Assembly (NCBI RefSeq): GCF_040183065.1
Contig: NC_091132.1
Location: forward strand, 162,276,602 to 162,340,601
Length of the DNA stretch: 64,000 nt
Direction of reading: 5' to 3'
DNA from: Periplaneta americana
Lineage: Eukaryota > Arthropoda > Insecta > Blattodea > Blattidae
Part shown: in pieces, positions 23,081 through 35,049 of the stretch
Position numbering within the stretch: the stretch's first letter is position 1
Layout: the number at the start of each line of letters is the position of its first letter
Translations under genes and position numbers: made by a program
Notes under the pieces: generated by a model
Databases searched by the model: none
Seen by the model: only the letters and a program-made list of their open reading frames with translations
Told to the model about the DNA's origin: nothing

Positions 23081-23599
23081 GAAAGCTATGTAATACACAT
23101 TCAGAAGTGATACAGTGTTGAAAATTGTGTAATCAAGGTGTATGATTGATTTCATTTTAATTGTGTATTAGTTTGGGGAAATGCAATCTGTATTTAAGTT
23201 AAATTACAATTAGTTAATTTCGTATCATGATGGTAAAAAATGCTCTAAATATTACAAAAAATAAAGTAAGTCAAAATATACGACAATTGAACAAAGTGCA
23301 CAAAACTATAGTAAAAAAGAAAATTTTAAATATTATTAAATCGAATCTTACAAATTTGGAGGGATCCCTTTATAGCCAACAGAGCCACGTTCCAGAGGTC
23401 GTTCAAAAGTTTCGTTTATAAAATTTATTCAAGTGTTTCCATTTTGTGCCACTAGCGCCAGCTAACATCCCGTAGTTATGAATTGTTTTGAAGTGCTTCT
23501 TTCAAAATAATACGGAATTGTACTACATTATGCTTAATATATTTTGACTTCACTGCATTGAGTATTGTGGACTCTAATATTTTTCTCTTTTCATGTCAG

Positions 23600-24482
23600 G
23601 TTTGTGAATATTGTTCAGAAGAGTGTGTCCCAAGAATGCACCGGCGTAAACCATGAAGATGACCATTTGACACAGTGTGGCAGCCAAAATGGTGACAGTT
23701 CAAATATTAGTAACATAGACCATAGTTCTATCAAATGTAATTTATCCAATGAGGTTTATGTAACAGCTCAAACACTGCAAGTTCATTCTGATATACATAC
23801 AAACAAAAAGTCGTTCCAGTGTGATGTCTGTGGGAAGAATTTTTTTAAATTAAATGACTTAAACAAGCATGCCGTCCTTCACTCCCGCTGGAAGGCGTAT
23901 CATTGCAATGTGTGTGGAAAGTCATTTAGATACACATGTAATATCAAGATTCATGCACGTAAGCACACTGGGGAGAGACCATTCAAATGCGAGGAGTGTG
24001 GAAAATGTTTCTTTGAATCGGGAGTTTTGAAGAAACATTCACGGATACACACAGGCGAAAGGCCATTCAATTGCAAAGTGTGTGGCAAGAGTTTCACGGA
24101 AAGTGGCCATTTAAGCACCCATGCACGGATACATACAGGCGAAAGGCCATTTAAGTGCGAAATGTGTGGGAAGTGTTTTTCGGCAAAAGCAGGGTTACGT
24201 AGGCATGCTCGGGTACATTCTGGTGAGAGGCCTTTCAAATGCGAGGTGTGTGGCAAGGGTTTCATGGAAAGGGGCCATTTAAGTACCCATTCACGCATAC
24301 ACACAGGCGAAAGGCCATTCAAATGCGAGGTGTGTGACAAGTGTTTCATGGAAAAGGGCAATTTAATTACACATTCACGCATACATACAGGCGAAAGGCC
24401 ATTCAAATGCGAGGTGTGTGGTAAGTGTTTCAGTGAAAAGGGCCATTTAAGAAGCCATGTTCTCATACATACACGCGAATGA
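23600..24482 (+). CDS. Zinc-finger unit B, terminal exon with eight C2H2 fingers
   Basis: After TGTCAG at 23599 the exon completes Arg, runs through a linker (FVNIVQKSVSQEC...), then eight C2H2 fingers from about 23818 joined mostly by TGERPFKCE. Contacts (-1,2,3,6): KNDK, YCNI, EGVK, EGHT, AAGR, EGHT, EGNT, EGHS. Compared with unit A it lacks one finger (A4-like) and differs in most contact sets, so the paralogues probably bind different sites. The five exons sum to 1332 nt, 443 aa. The TGA stop replaces the linker Arg after HTRE, and more fingers continue in frame beyond it. Predicted nuclear DNA-binding regulator; target unknown. Confidence 0.92.
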
Positions 24483-24768
24483 CCATTTAAGTGGGAAAGC
24501 TGTCGGAAGTGTTTTTCGAGGAATGGAAAGTTACGCAAATATGCTCGGGTACATACTGGCGAGAGGCTATTCAAATGCAATGTGTGTTGGAACTGTTTCT
24601 CGCAATCGGGACAATTACGCAGACATGGACGCGTACACAGAGGCCGAAGGCCATTCAGATTTGATGTTTGTGGGAAGTTTTTTTTTTTTCTTACCGGATT
24701 ATTTAAAGAAACATGCAACACGGGTTAGGCAATACGGATGTGATGTGTGTGAAGAGTGTCTACACTGA
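24483..24768 (+). pseudogene. Finger array continuing past the unit B stop, decaying
   Basis: In the same frame after TGA comes PFKWESCRKCFSRNGKLRKY (first Cys lost to Trp, last His pair damaged), then a complete finger CNVCWNCFSQSGQLRRHGRV-H, then one with first Cys to Phe. A T-run of about 13 at 24678-24690 shifts the frame, after which DYLKKHATRVRQYGCDVCEE appears in another frame. This is the untranslated remains of a longer ancestral array. Confidence 0.8.
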
Positions 24769-25162
24769 CGAGACACAATTAAATTGGACTATTTGGAAAT
24801 CTACAAAAACTGAACTTCCCCACACAGTCGAAAGAATTTTTAAAACTTATGTCTGTGGAATATATGTTACGTTTTAAGGGAAATTAGAAAGCCATATTTG
24901 CTTACACTTTGTGGTACATTTACAGTGAGGATTTTTGTGTTGGTGGCCCATTGGATTGCGTCTGCTTATAGGGGGTAAGCTGCAGCCACCAGAGTATGAA
25001 TGTCATCCTCTGCTCTCTTCAGTGCGCATGCCCAAATCGTGTTAATGCCGATACTAGCGTAAAATCAAGGTAAAGTCTAAAGTGGTTAATTCAGATGTTG
25101 AATTGTTTGCGTCTTTTTGTGCAGAAGAGTTTTATTTTATGGTGATAGCATTCCAAAAATTT

Positions 25163-25201
<39 letters not shown>

Positions 25202-25715
25202 GTAATAATAACAATAATGCTCTACTGTGACAACATTCCGTACTATATTCCGTAAACATTGAAAGTTGCAAATTTAAATATGTACATTTAATCGTATATG
25301 AAATAGAGCATTTAAACATAATATCTTATCATTATGATATTTTACCCCACGTAATAATAATAATAATAACAACAAATTTTGTCTTCAAGGATTTAGCAAA
25401 AGCTTTGTATTGCGTAGACCACACATTTACTAAGCTATATATTTATAATGATTGAGACATACCATTCTTTATGGATTTATCAGAAGCTTTTGATCGTATA
25501 GATTATAGATCACACTTATGCAAGACCTCAAACTACATATTTGATGTTCGGGTACACCATTGCTATGTAACCAATAATAATAAAACGTACAAATGGACGA
25601 ATAAAATGAAGTACTGATACAATCTAATCAGATTAGAGGAACATGAATTTTGGTGTAAGTTTCCCAGGACTCCATCTTGGAACATCTTTTCTTTATAGAA
25701 TAAAAGTAAATCTAT
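24769..25715 (+). other. 3' flank of unit B
   Basis: It aligns with the unit A 3' flank. It contains (TAA)n at 25164-25210 and a LINE RT motif A patch (MDLSEAFDRIDYRSHL, 25470-25520). No other gene. Confidence 0.6.
25164..25210. repeat. (TAA)n microsatellite
   Basis: About 15 AAT/TAA units with two interruptions (AGTAAT, AACAAT). Confidence 0.9.
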
Positions 25716-27205
25716 ATAAGACAATACATGACTGCAAATAGTGATGTAATCGAAGTTGAAGAACATAATGTAAAACAAAGTAAGGTGAACATTTTAAATA
25801 TTTGTGTGCCTTATTGCAACAAGATAGATAATTAAAATTAGAAGTAGATAAGCAGAAATATCAAAAGAAACAAGCTTTTAGGATGTTAAATGCCTTACAT
25901 ATTGACCGAAAGAAACAAAAGTATTTATATAGATAAATTATTTGATATATGGAGCAGATACTAGGACATTAAATAGGGTACAAGAAGGAAATTTAAGAGT
26001 CCTATAAATGGACTTTTGGAGAAGAGGAGCTGGAAAAGTCTAAGTCGGAAAAGCTAAAGAATATAATAAAAAGGGAAACAATGAATGTAGGAAAAAGATA
26101 TATTACTGGTAGAAATTGTAAATGAATAAAGGAATGGAAGATGGAGGATTACCAAAAAAAGTAATATGATGATGGAACTAGAAGGAAGGCATAGGAAAGG
26201 AAGACCAACTGGAAAATAGATGGAAGGATTTGGACGGTGCAGGAGCTGAAGTATTACAAGATGAATAAATGTTGGTTATGTATCAGTTGCGGGAAAGAAT
26301 TAAAATAACATTTGTTTTAGGGCTTACAAGTTTGCTTGGTTGAGGAAAACTTCAGCATTGTATAAAATCCTAATAAACAATAATGTATTTGTTTTATAGT
26401 ATAATATTTGTTGACTTGCTCTATATTGCTGTACAGCAGCCATGGTCATAGGAAGGGAAGCATAGAGGGCGAATCCATATCTGCCACTATCCTCACGAGC
26501 CGTGGTGTGTCTTACTGAGACGTCATGGATTTGGTCTCGCAGTGGTGGAATGTGTTAACAGTGGAGCTGTGTACAAGAGAGCGTGAACATTAGAAAAACA
26601 TTTGCAAGAATGTGCTATCTCATGAAGGCATAGCTTGCATCTAATGCAGGATTGAAATTTTAATTTTCTTCCAATTCAGTGTTAAAATCTTTTACCAGAT
26701 TCATATACGCTACTTTGTTTGCCTGTAGTCATCTGAAGTATAACATAAGCCTGCCATCAATATTTCAATTAGGTTTAAGTATAGCGTAACGGAGTATAGA
26801 GTGAATGCGTGAGAAATAAGTCTATCAAATATAAAATATCTTTGAAAAACAACACGCATCAATTTTGCAGTAAGTTTATGCTTTTATAATTTGTAACTAT
26901 TTTTAGATTCCACACAATCCATGTTAACATGTTTAAATTTCATGAAATAACAATTTTCTGATTTCTTTCTAAACATTCGAAGCATTTTACGAGAAACGTC
27001 CATATGGAACCCGTGCAGTTGTACATTAGACCACTGACTATTACAGATGATGTTCAGGATTAGTAAACAAACTATGTTTAGCGTACACCGACGAGTGGGG
27101 GAGTACTTCTCATGCTTTTTTGCCCCAGAATGCCACGAATGTCCTTGGCTGATGTACATCAATCTACCACCATCACTGCCACCACTTCCACTACTGCTAC
27201 TAAGT
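25716..27205 (+). other. Duplicated noncoding flank, copy B
   Basis: Aligned with 8739-10310. No gene, no additional element recognised. Confidence 0.5.
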
Positions 27206-27213
27206 GGTCTGCA

Positions 27214-28455
27214 CAGCGAATAGGGATTATAAAGAATGGACACTGAGCGATTTTTCCTTGTTTTGTTTCTCTGTGCGCCGGTGTTTAGTTCCAATTTCAA
27301 GCGCTAGAGGTTAGAGTAATCGAGCATACGCTAAGATAATAATTGAGTATAGGGTTGAGACACAGGATCCAACCATCGCCTACCTATAGCTAGACCACTT
27401 AGAAAAGGCAGCTATGGCGGAAACCTAAATCATTTCCTTCTCCCATACTCGCTGCGTGTTCCCCTCTGTGCATTCCCCGACGTCGATCACCAATCAGAAT
27501 CTGTGTCTTAACCGAAGTTGGCGGTGCTAAGTCGCTATTATCGAGACTCTTATTGGATTGTGTTCTTTACTTCCGCTTCAACTGTACACTTCTGGTCAAA
27601 ATATTTGTCCTCTGATTTCCGCATAATTTCGTCTATTTTTCTGGGGAACATTCATACATGAGTTTATGATCAAACAATATTACTCACGTAAAGACATGTC
27701 AATACTCTGGTTATAACTTAAACACACAGCACTATTACTAGTATTCATTTATTTATTTTATACTACCACTTCACTTCACTTTGGTGCAACTGTACTCCCT
27801 ACGAATTCAGCGCTCGCCATGAACAAGAACTGTAGGAGGGGAGATTAGCGCATGCGCATTACAACTGCATTTACAAAGTGGTACCCCTATAATTGCATAA
27901 TCCAGTAATGCTTTGCTTCAAATAAATTCGTTAACAGCTTTTCCTTATTTCTCATTGACGAACTAGTTGTAATAATATTTTTTTTATATTTCAGATATAA
28001 TAAATTATATTATAAAATAATATAATACATTATAAAATTAAGTACCAAATTCGTTTAATATTTGTATATAATATAATATAGGTATATGGTTTTACTTCTC
28101 ACAAGAGTATTGTTTTTCCATTTTCAGTGCTATCAAATCATTACATATTTTAATTGTTGGGGTCAACGTCTCAACTCTCATTATAAAGGAACTCTAGAGT
28201 GTAGACATTACAGTTAATGACGGGTTTATTATTTTATGGATCCAATTTATTTTATTTTAGTACATAATGTACGTAATGTATTAATTGTATGTGTTATGTT
28301 TCTGCTGTGTCGATTGCTAGCTGGTGTGATGTCAGCGCCAACTGTAGGGAGAAAGCAGAATCTCACGCTCTAGCTGGCTTGAAGGTCATTGAAATCAGTC
28401 TCGCTTCATCAAAGGTACCGATGTGAAGTGTCCATACTTAAATTACCTATACGCT
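27214..28455. mobile_element. hAT-like MITE (1242 bp) inserted only in copy B, 8-bp TSD
   Basis: GGTCTGCA is duplicated exactly (27206-27213, 28456-28463). Copy A keeps the single site (GGTCTGTA at about 10310). The ends are CAGCGAATAGGG and, reverse-complemented, AGCGTATAGGTAA, with TATGGACACT shared about 25 bp in on the right (GAATGGACACT on the left). An 8-bp TSD and CAGCG ends fit hAT. No transposase frame is present. Confidence 0.78.
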
Positions 28456-28637
28456 GGTCTGCAGGTATAAAATACCTTTTTTTTTTTTTACCACACTCCT
28501 CATGACATAGATATTCTCTTAACAAAATTACGTATTGAAATGGAACCAAAATATTCTAAGAACGCCAGAGGAACAGCACTACATTACAAACCACAATGAA
28601 GGACGGATTTAGGAAGACCCTATCCCAGATTGATCTA

Positions 28638-29446
28638 CAGTGAAACCCCAGTAGTACACGCCCGTTTGTTATGCTATCCCGTATTATGCACTCTATTCGT
28701 GTGGTCCCTTAATATCCATATATAAAATCATGCAAGATCCACTACTTAATATGCTCACCATCCCGTTTAATACACACTTTCATCTGTTGAAAATTCTACA
28801 ATATCGTTCTTTAAAGGATACTGAGAAACATTCTTGGACTTCTACATTTACAACTAGCGCCCGCATGATCAAGAATTTGTAGTAGTCTTAATTTGGTGAA
28901 TACAATAGAATGGAATGCGACCTTTGTGTACCTGCAAGACTCCCTACTATTTTCAGAGCCTGTCCTTCATGCTGGCTGTTTTAAATCGCATTGTCATGAT
29001 GACTAGACGAAGTGGTAGACAATCCAAATTCTTCTCGCAACACAGCCCATGCCGCAGTGTCTGTGATTCATAGTTTCATTAATGTTTCTAGTAGTCAAAT
29101 TACTAATGTCACTTCCGATTTAAATCTTGTGGAAAATGCAGTTTATTCATAGTGCTCGATCAAGTGCAAGACAGAAAACAATTTTTGAATTTTTAAATTA
29201 AATTGATAAGACAGTATATTTGTTCTGACATTTTATGAAAGGAAAGAAAATGAAATAATCTTTTATCTTGCGTAATAATTATATTATTTCATCCTTAAGT
29301 TACTGCAACAAAAGTTTAAGCTGATTCATACCTTTGTGTTAAAATTTAAAACATCCAAAAATGACCCGCTCTTGCTAAGATGCTGTGCCGTATAATACGC
29401 TATTTTTATGCGGTCCCTTTAAGAGCATCTTACAGGTGTTGCACTG
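28638..29446 (+). mobile_element. pogo/Tigger-type transposon relic, copy B
   Basis: CAGTGAAACCCCAG at the left and GTTGCACTG at the right form short inverted ends between TA dinucleotides. The inside matches the copy A relic (10474-11299). Remnant coding near 28990-29060 (DEVVDNPN-like) is broken. Older than the duplication. Confidence 0.62.
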
Positions 29447-29767
29447 TATTTCTGTAGTCACAGAATGGGCAAGTCATGTCACCCAAAACTTGAAAAGGGA
29501 AGAAGGAGAACAGGAGTCAACCTACTTATGAAAGAACTACAATTTGTTACTGTAATATTATGAATTGAATTAACATGATGCAAAGACTTGGCAATCCAAT
29601 ATACACAGTGACTCATTTAAAATTTTCACCCCAAATATTTCTGAAAAATAAAATCATATTGATCTGCTGTTTTCACAGAATTGAAGTCTAACTTTGCGCT
29701 CATAATTCTGGCCCGTACATAGATTTTAATAATTAATAGGATGTGTATTTTTTTAGAAAGTTTCATT

Positions 29768-30935
29768 ACAGAACAGGTCAGACTAGGAAATTAAATATCA
29801 GAACTAGAAAATGTAACGTCAGGCGTGCCACAAGGGGCGATCCTTGCACCTCTATTGTTTCTTATATAATATATGTGATATATATTATATAAAGGATATA
29901 AATAGAAATACTACGTCTCAGGTAAGGTTATTTGCGGACGACTGTACAACATACAGACAAATTAATGATGAATCCGATTTCGCTGCCTTACAAAACGATC
30001 TTAACGTTATTGAAATCTGGACGACAGAAAATAAAATGAAAATCAATGCACTAAAAGTTAGTCAATATCCTTCTGTAGAACCCATAAAGAAATTTGGCTC
30101 AGATATCAGCTGAATGGTACATCGGTACCACAAGTGAATACTTGTAATACCTAGGTATGTATTTAAGTAACAAACTGAGTTGGGAGGAACAAGTCACTAA
30201 TACCACAAGGAAAGCCTAGATAGCACTACATTTTTCTATGCGTATTCTGAGGAAATCTAACCGAAGATTAAAAGAATTAGCGTACAAAACCCTTGTTCGC
30301 CCAATTATGGAATATGGATTAGTAGGCTGGAATCCATACAGACAAAACCAAATCGATTCAATAGAAAAGGTCCAACGCAAGGCAGCAAAATATGTCAAAA
30401 TGGGAAGGGGACATGGTGAAGAGATAGTAAAAGACTTAGGGTGGGAATCTCTCAAATCAAGGACACGAAAAACCAGACTCACCGCATTGCTTAAGGCACA
30501 AATGGGACACAAACTATGGACCGACATCAATGCTAGATTAGCAACACCATCATACTTAGGCAGGGCTAATCATATTAGAAAATTTAAATGTAGAAAACAA
30601 AGGACGGATGTTGCAAAAATTTTCCTTTGTTAACCGCACAATAGTAGTCTGGAACAGCTTACCTGCGGCAATCTTTCACGGTGGTCCTCTCGATATCAAT
30701 ACATTTAAAGAGAGGTTGAGAAGATTAGACTGAAAATGTAAGTGTAAGTGCAGTGTAATTAACTAAGTTGTGTCATGTAATTAAGTTGATATGTAATTAA
30801 TTAAGTTAATATGTAATTAAGTTGATATGTAAATAAATTAAGGTGATATGTAATTAATTAAGATGATGCATGATTAAGGTGTTATGTAATTAATTAAGGT
30901 GATATGTAATTACTTAAATTGGTAATAGCTGGGTG
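29768..30935 (+). mobile_element. LINE 3' portion (Jockey/CR1 group), RT domain to 3' tail
   Basis: Coding remnants run SGVPQGAILAPLLF (RT motif B region, 29820-29860), VRLFADDCTTY (catalytic F-A-D-D, 29928-29960), then YLGMYLSNKLSWEEQV, then an open stretch 30238-30633 (YKTLVRPIMEYGLVGWNPYR ... IEKVQRKAAKYVK). After a one-base shift at about 30620 it ends VVWNSLPAAIFHGG...LRRLD with a stop at 30731-30733. The 3' tail holds ATATGTAATTAATTAAG-like repeats. Damaged by stops and shifts at several places, so not active. It sits exactly at the end of A/B similarity. Confidence 0.82.
30774..30920. repeat. Short tandem repeats in the LINE 3' tail
   Basis: About seven copies of GATATGTAATTAATTAAGGT or close variants. 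Confidence 0.8.
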
Positions 30936-31395
30936 AAATAGAAGTACTTATATGTTAGGTTTACTTTTGCTTATTGTAGGCGTTATTACAGCATAGATTT
31001 TATTTATAGTCCTAGGTTTATTGCACCTATATATTTATAGCTAGAAGTAAATTTACTGCTCGTGTCTCGCGTCCTGTGCCGAGAGCTCCCTAGTGCTTAT
31101 AACCACGCCTCTTAGGTCTGCTCGGACCGTCACGGCAGCAGCAGCGTGCAGCACGGCAGCATATTACATGTGCTGAAAACATTATCCTATGCCATTCCAG
31201 GGGTCTTTACTGTTTATATAATGGATACTCTAATCGTGGTTACCACTATCGCTATTATCTTGATGCCGATTTCCTAAAATGTATGTACACACTACGTCAC
31301 TCTTCGTTCAGTCTGGACAACTGCTGAATTACCATACAGCAGCGTTTCTCAGAGTATGTTCCGGAGTTCCGTGAGCCCTATATGATTTTAAATTT
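30936..31395. other. Intergenic DNA with a GC-rich patch
   Basis: 31060-31170 is clearly GC-richer than the surroundings (GCAGCAGCAGCGTGCAGCACGG) but has no supportable frame or RNA. Unknown. Confidence 0.3.
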
Positions 31396-31407
31396 TATTT
31401 TACACTT

Positions 31408-31666
31408 TTTTTTTACTTGGTTATTTAACGACATTGTAACAACTACTAGATTATTTTGCATCAATGGGATTGATGATAGCGAAATGGTATTTGATGAGAT
31501 GAGAACGGGGATTCGCCAAAGATTACATGACATTCCCCTTACGGTTGGGGAAAACCTCGGAAAAAATCCAACCACGTAATCAGCCCCAGCGAGAATCGAA
31601 CCCGCGCCCGAGCGCAACTCTGGATCGATAGGTAAGCTCCTTAGCCGACTGGGCTGCCCCGGTGGC
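31408..31666 (-). mobile_element. tRNA-headed SINE, inverted, with 12-bp TSD
   Basis: On the minus strand the head CCGGGGCAGCCCAGTCGGCT carries an A-box, GCGGGTTCGATTCTCGC is the B-box, and the body (GGATTTTTTCCGAGGTTTTC) and end GTCGTTAAATAACCAAGTAA relate it to the SINE at 21261. The flanks TATTTTACACTT (31396-31407) and TATTTTATACTT (31667-31678) are a TSD with one mismatch. Confidence 0.88.
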
Positions 31667-31743
31667 TATTTTATACTTAGTAGATACCATAAAAATATAT
31701 AAATGTTACGAAAATATGAATCCATAATAACATGAAGCCACCG

Positions 31744-31796
<53 letters not shown>
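31744..31796. repeat. (TAA)n microsatellite
   Basis: About 17 ATA/TAA units without interruption. Confidence 0.95.
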
Positions 31797-31799
31797 CCA

Positions 31800-33180
31800 A
31801 TAATAAGCGTAATAATAATATGTTTAATGAACATCTAAAACGGGAAATACCCATAATACTTATCACTTTCATCACTGGATTCTCTGCATATGTGTTCACT
31901 AAAACAAAATACCAAAAAGACAACTTACAGAAGTACAGTAGAAATGAGACTACAACTTTCCGCCATAAAACCAGATTGCAGACTTAAAAAGCAAATACAT
32001 TCGTCCCACTGGACAGAAATATTGAGATAATAGCTTTCACTTGCCTGTTAATTATTAAAATAATACTAATAAAATATTACAAGTATTCCGCAGTTACACT
32101 TTAGATTAAAAGGTGTTTCTCGGTGGAAAAAGTTTGAGAAATACTGCCATAGAGGAAAGAGTTTACGGATGCGTACACAAGACAAATGTAATCGAATAGA
32201 GACTGTAGTCTACCATTGGTATTAGTGTTTAGTTACAGGAATTGATGAGTAGGACATAATTTGTTTTGTGAGGTGATAGCCTATACATTCGCTTGTCCAT
32301 GGTTGATCTTGCTCCATAGCTGACGACAGCAATCCTGAAAAGGCCGATGTGTTGAACGTAGGGTAGTAGGCACAAGCTGTACTCAGACTTCCCACCTTCC
32401 CCCTCTGTAATTAAAAGGAATAATTATTGAATGTACAATTTTCAAATTTGAATGTGGTTGGTGGTTCAATTGATGTTATATTGGACGTGTGCGTAATTGA
32501 AGTGGAACTCGTTGATTTAGGCCTACAGGGTGTATTCAACTTATTCAGGATTTCCGAATGAATAATTTGTAATGTTGAGATGGTACAATAATACATTTGA
32601 AGACAGTTGTATTTTCGTAAGTCAATATTTTATTGTATTGGAGTACTTCGTTACTTCTAATCTTTATATACTTTCTTCTAATCGTGTAATAGTCAATTAA
32701 ATCCCACTCGAGTTTTGATTTTCTCTAGATAAATCTGCTCGTGTTCCACTCGCAGATTTATCGATAAAATCAAAACGTCTAGTGAGATTACTGTTGATAA
32801 AAGACTTCCATTGTCGAATATATAGGGAAGATAGCAGATCTTTGAACTCATATTACTTTGACATAATCGCGCAGTACAATGAAACCTAGAGGTGAAGATG
32901 ACCAATTATGACTTGCATGGCAAGCATAGCCACTATATTGATTTTCAAAACATTTGAAGTATGTTTTTTTTTTCTTCATATTAGTCAACGCCATACTGAA
33001 TGAAGTCAACTTGTCTAAAAAGGGACGAATTAACCTTTGATTTTATAAGTTCCAAAATAATTTTGTTCTTTCATTAAAATAGCCGTATAAAATAGCGTAC
33101 GACATAGAGTTCGGTCGTACCTCTTACAATTAGTCAAAATAGTCCTAAGCGTACGACTTTAGTCCTACGTGTGGCAACTC
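31800..33180. other. Intergenic DNA between units B and C
   Basis: 32600-32760, read on the minus strand, matches 51640-51740 (AACTCGAGTGGGATTYAATT, GACTATTACACRATTAGAAG), a dispersed repeat fragment. Otherwise nothing recognised. Confidence 0.5.
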
Positions 33181-33435
33181 CGCAGTGCCATCATCCATGG
33201 TCACGGCTCATTTGATCATACTCGTATCATTCGCATTTTGTCACCTACATTCTCAATAGTTTTTTTTTTTTCTTTTTTTTTTTTAGTAATTCTTAACGTT
33301 AAGTGTCTACATCCGTCAATATTGCCAGTTATAATCTGCGGTGTATTTATTACTCGAGTGTGACTTGATATTTCATTTTCGACTTTAAGGATCTTCTGTA
33401 AGGCTGTTTTGCAACGTATTGCAGCTAGTATGTCC
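33180..33435 (+). promoter_or_regulatory. Conserved 5' block of unit C (putative promoter and first noncoding exon)
   Basis: Homologous to 13410-13650. Conservation ends after TTGCAGCT in both copies. A poly-T stretch (33260-33285) is inserted here. Confidence 0.45.
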
Positions 33436-33663
33436 TGTATATTGACCGTTTCTTACTAGATTGTATACAATAATCTCGTAAGCAACGATATTGACATACA
33501 CACATTTTAAGGCCGTATATTTATGTAAGCACGTGCATACGAAAACACACTCACCCCGGAAATGTAAACATAGCACACAGTTAATTTTTAATAAGAAGCT
33601 AATACATTTTCCCTCACATTCTGCAGTTGATTGTTGCTATTGTAATTACTTCTTTCAGTTGCG

Positions 33664-33762
33664 ATGGATGTGATCAAGACGGAACACAAAGTCGACCCGT
33701 TGAGTATACACACAAATGATAACACAGATGTGGACCAGGAAGAGAAGAAGGCGGTATCCGAG
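33664..33762 (+). CDS. Zinc-finger unit C, coding exon 1 (start exon)
   Basis: Preceded by CTTTCAG|TTGCG as in unit B. It encodes MDVIKTEHKVDPLSIHTNDN then TDVDQEEKKAVSE, 33 codons, phase 0, with donor GTAAAG. Same role as exon 1 of unit B: an acidic N-terminus with an IKTE motif. Intron 1 here has grown to 10.9 kb through nested transposons. Confidence 0.87.
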
Positions 33763-34639
33763 GTAAAGGGAAAGTCATTGCTATTTGATATATGGGACGT
33801 AAGCACGGACATAAGAATATACTGGTATCATATGTTGGAGATGTTCCGAAATTATAATCATCTGACCAAAGAAAATAAATCATTGTTTTTTTTTCGGCTT
33901 ATTTGCCACCATATCCAATGTTATAGCTGAAGAGTTCGCGGGAAAAGCGATGAATGTCACAGTTTTGTTAAGGTTGATGTCATTATCTAATTCATGGATC
34001 ACTACGAAATTTAATGTTTTTCTTATGAAAAATGGTAAAAAGGAGAATTATCATCACGAATACAGTAATCCTTTCCTTTATTTTCTATAGAAACAGCACT
34101 ACATCTTGCAGTTATAGACTCAATTAGATCATTATCTAATCCTTAACAGAAATGTGACATTCATCATTTTTCCCACGAACTCTTTAGATATGTTTTAAAC
34201 TTTTGACACTTTACTTGTGCATTCCAAAATTATTTTTATGCCAGAGAAATGTAGTGTGAAAGACTAAAGTAAGGTGGAGAACATTGTGCGTGCGTAAAAT
34301 TGCACTCCTTGTACTGTATCAAACTTTTCCAGAATCATCAAAATTTAAGGATAGACATAAATATATGTTTTTAAATACTTTTCTTCATCATGGCTACACA
34401 TAATTATATAACGATAGCTTCAAACCGATTGAGACGTGTGCAGGAGCTGGCGTCCATTGCAAACTGTTCTGATACTAGTGGGTCATCCACTTATTTTCTG
34501 ACCATAGCTGCAACAGCGATAGTGCCAGCCGATAACCTATTGCTTTCCACCAGCCACACAATACATGAGTCCTTGGTTCAACAGTTACTTGTTATGCTAG
34601 AGTGACAGCGTAATAAATTCTAATGCATTTTGGAAGTTA

Positions 34640-34830
34640 TGTACTCACCCATGTGACGCAAGCAGATGCTGGAACTGCCTGCCATTAATTTTCACACATT
34701 TATAGCATCTGCTTAGAAGGTTTCTTAGAGGAATTTTCTAGGCATTCATTGTCATCAAGATTTTCTTCTGTACGTCGCATTTTTCGCTTCTTATCTTGAA
34801 CACTTCTCGTTTCCCGAAATTTACTAATTC
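34640..34830 (-). mobile_element. Possible mariner N-terminal fragment
   Basis: On the minus strand a broken frame reads KFRETRSVQDKKRKMRRTEE then NLDDNECLENSSKKPSKQ, resembling the linker after the first helix-turn-helix of mariner transposases (K-F-x-x-T-x-SV...RT-x-EN-x-D). Two stops flank it. Weak evidence. Confidence 0.4.
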
Positions 34831-35049
34831 ATTTATAAACTTCAAACGCGATCACCAGGGAATTTCTCGTGACTTAATCTCCTGACAACATGAGCAGATT
34901 TTGTACTGACATATGAAAATAAACACCCAGTATGAAATAGAATAATTAGGTCTATTATGTGCCACTTATTCTTAGCAGACTCTACACGTGTAGTTGCTTG
35001 CAGTGTTCAGACAACACTAACTGCCTTGCGTGAGAGCCAGGTCAAAACC

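Larger units (their letters stand above)
18513..23599 (+). other. Intron 4 of unit B (5.1 kb)
   Basis: It is enlarged relative to the 3.2-kb intron of unit A by a THAP-coding TIR element (18893-20493), an internal duplication (18650-20640 versus 21860-22200) and a SINE (21261-21530). It also holds a Penelope-like remnant. Confidence 0.75.
18115..29766 (+). repeat. Segmental duplication, copy B (partner 1950-11733)
   Basis: Aligned blocks include 18130-18512 with 1960-2332, 22260-23240 with 3260-4160, 23250-25580 with 5215-7400, 25720-27205 with 8740-10310, and 28456-29766 with 10310-11733. Similarity stops abruptly after TAGAAAGTTTCATT, where a LINE begins in this copy. Confidence 0.8.

Noticed and set aside
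23951-24721. Long minus-strand open frame (256 codons) opposite the unit B fingers
   Set aside because: It is the antisense of the repetitive finger coding sequence: the CGA/GCC-type codon pattern of TGERPF linkers leaves the opposite strand open. No own domain.
31060-31170. GC-rich patch as a possible CpG promoter or RNA gene
   Set aside because: No stem structure, box motifs or adjacent exon could be identified.
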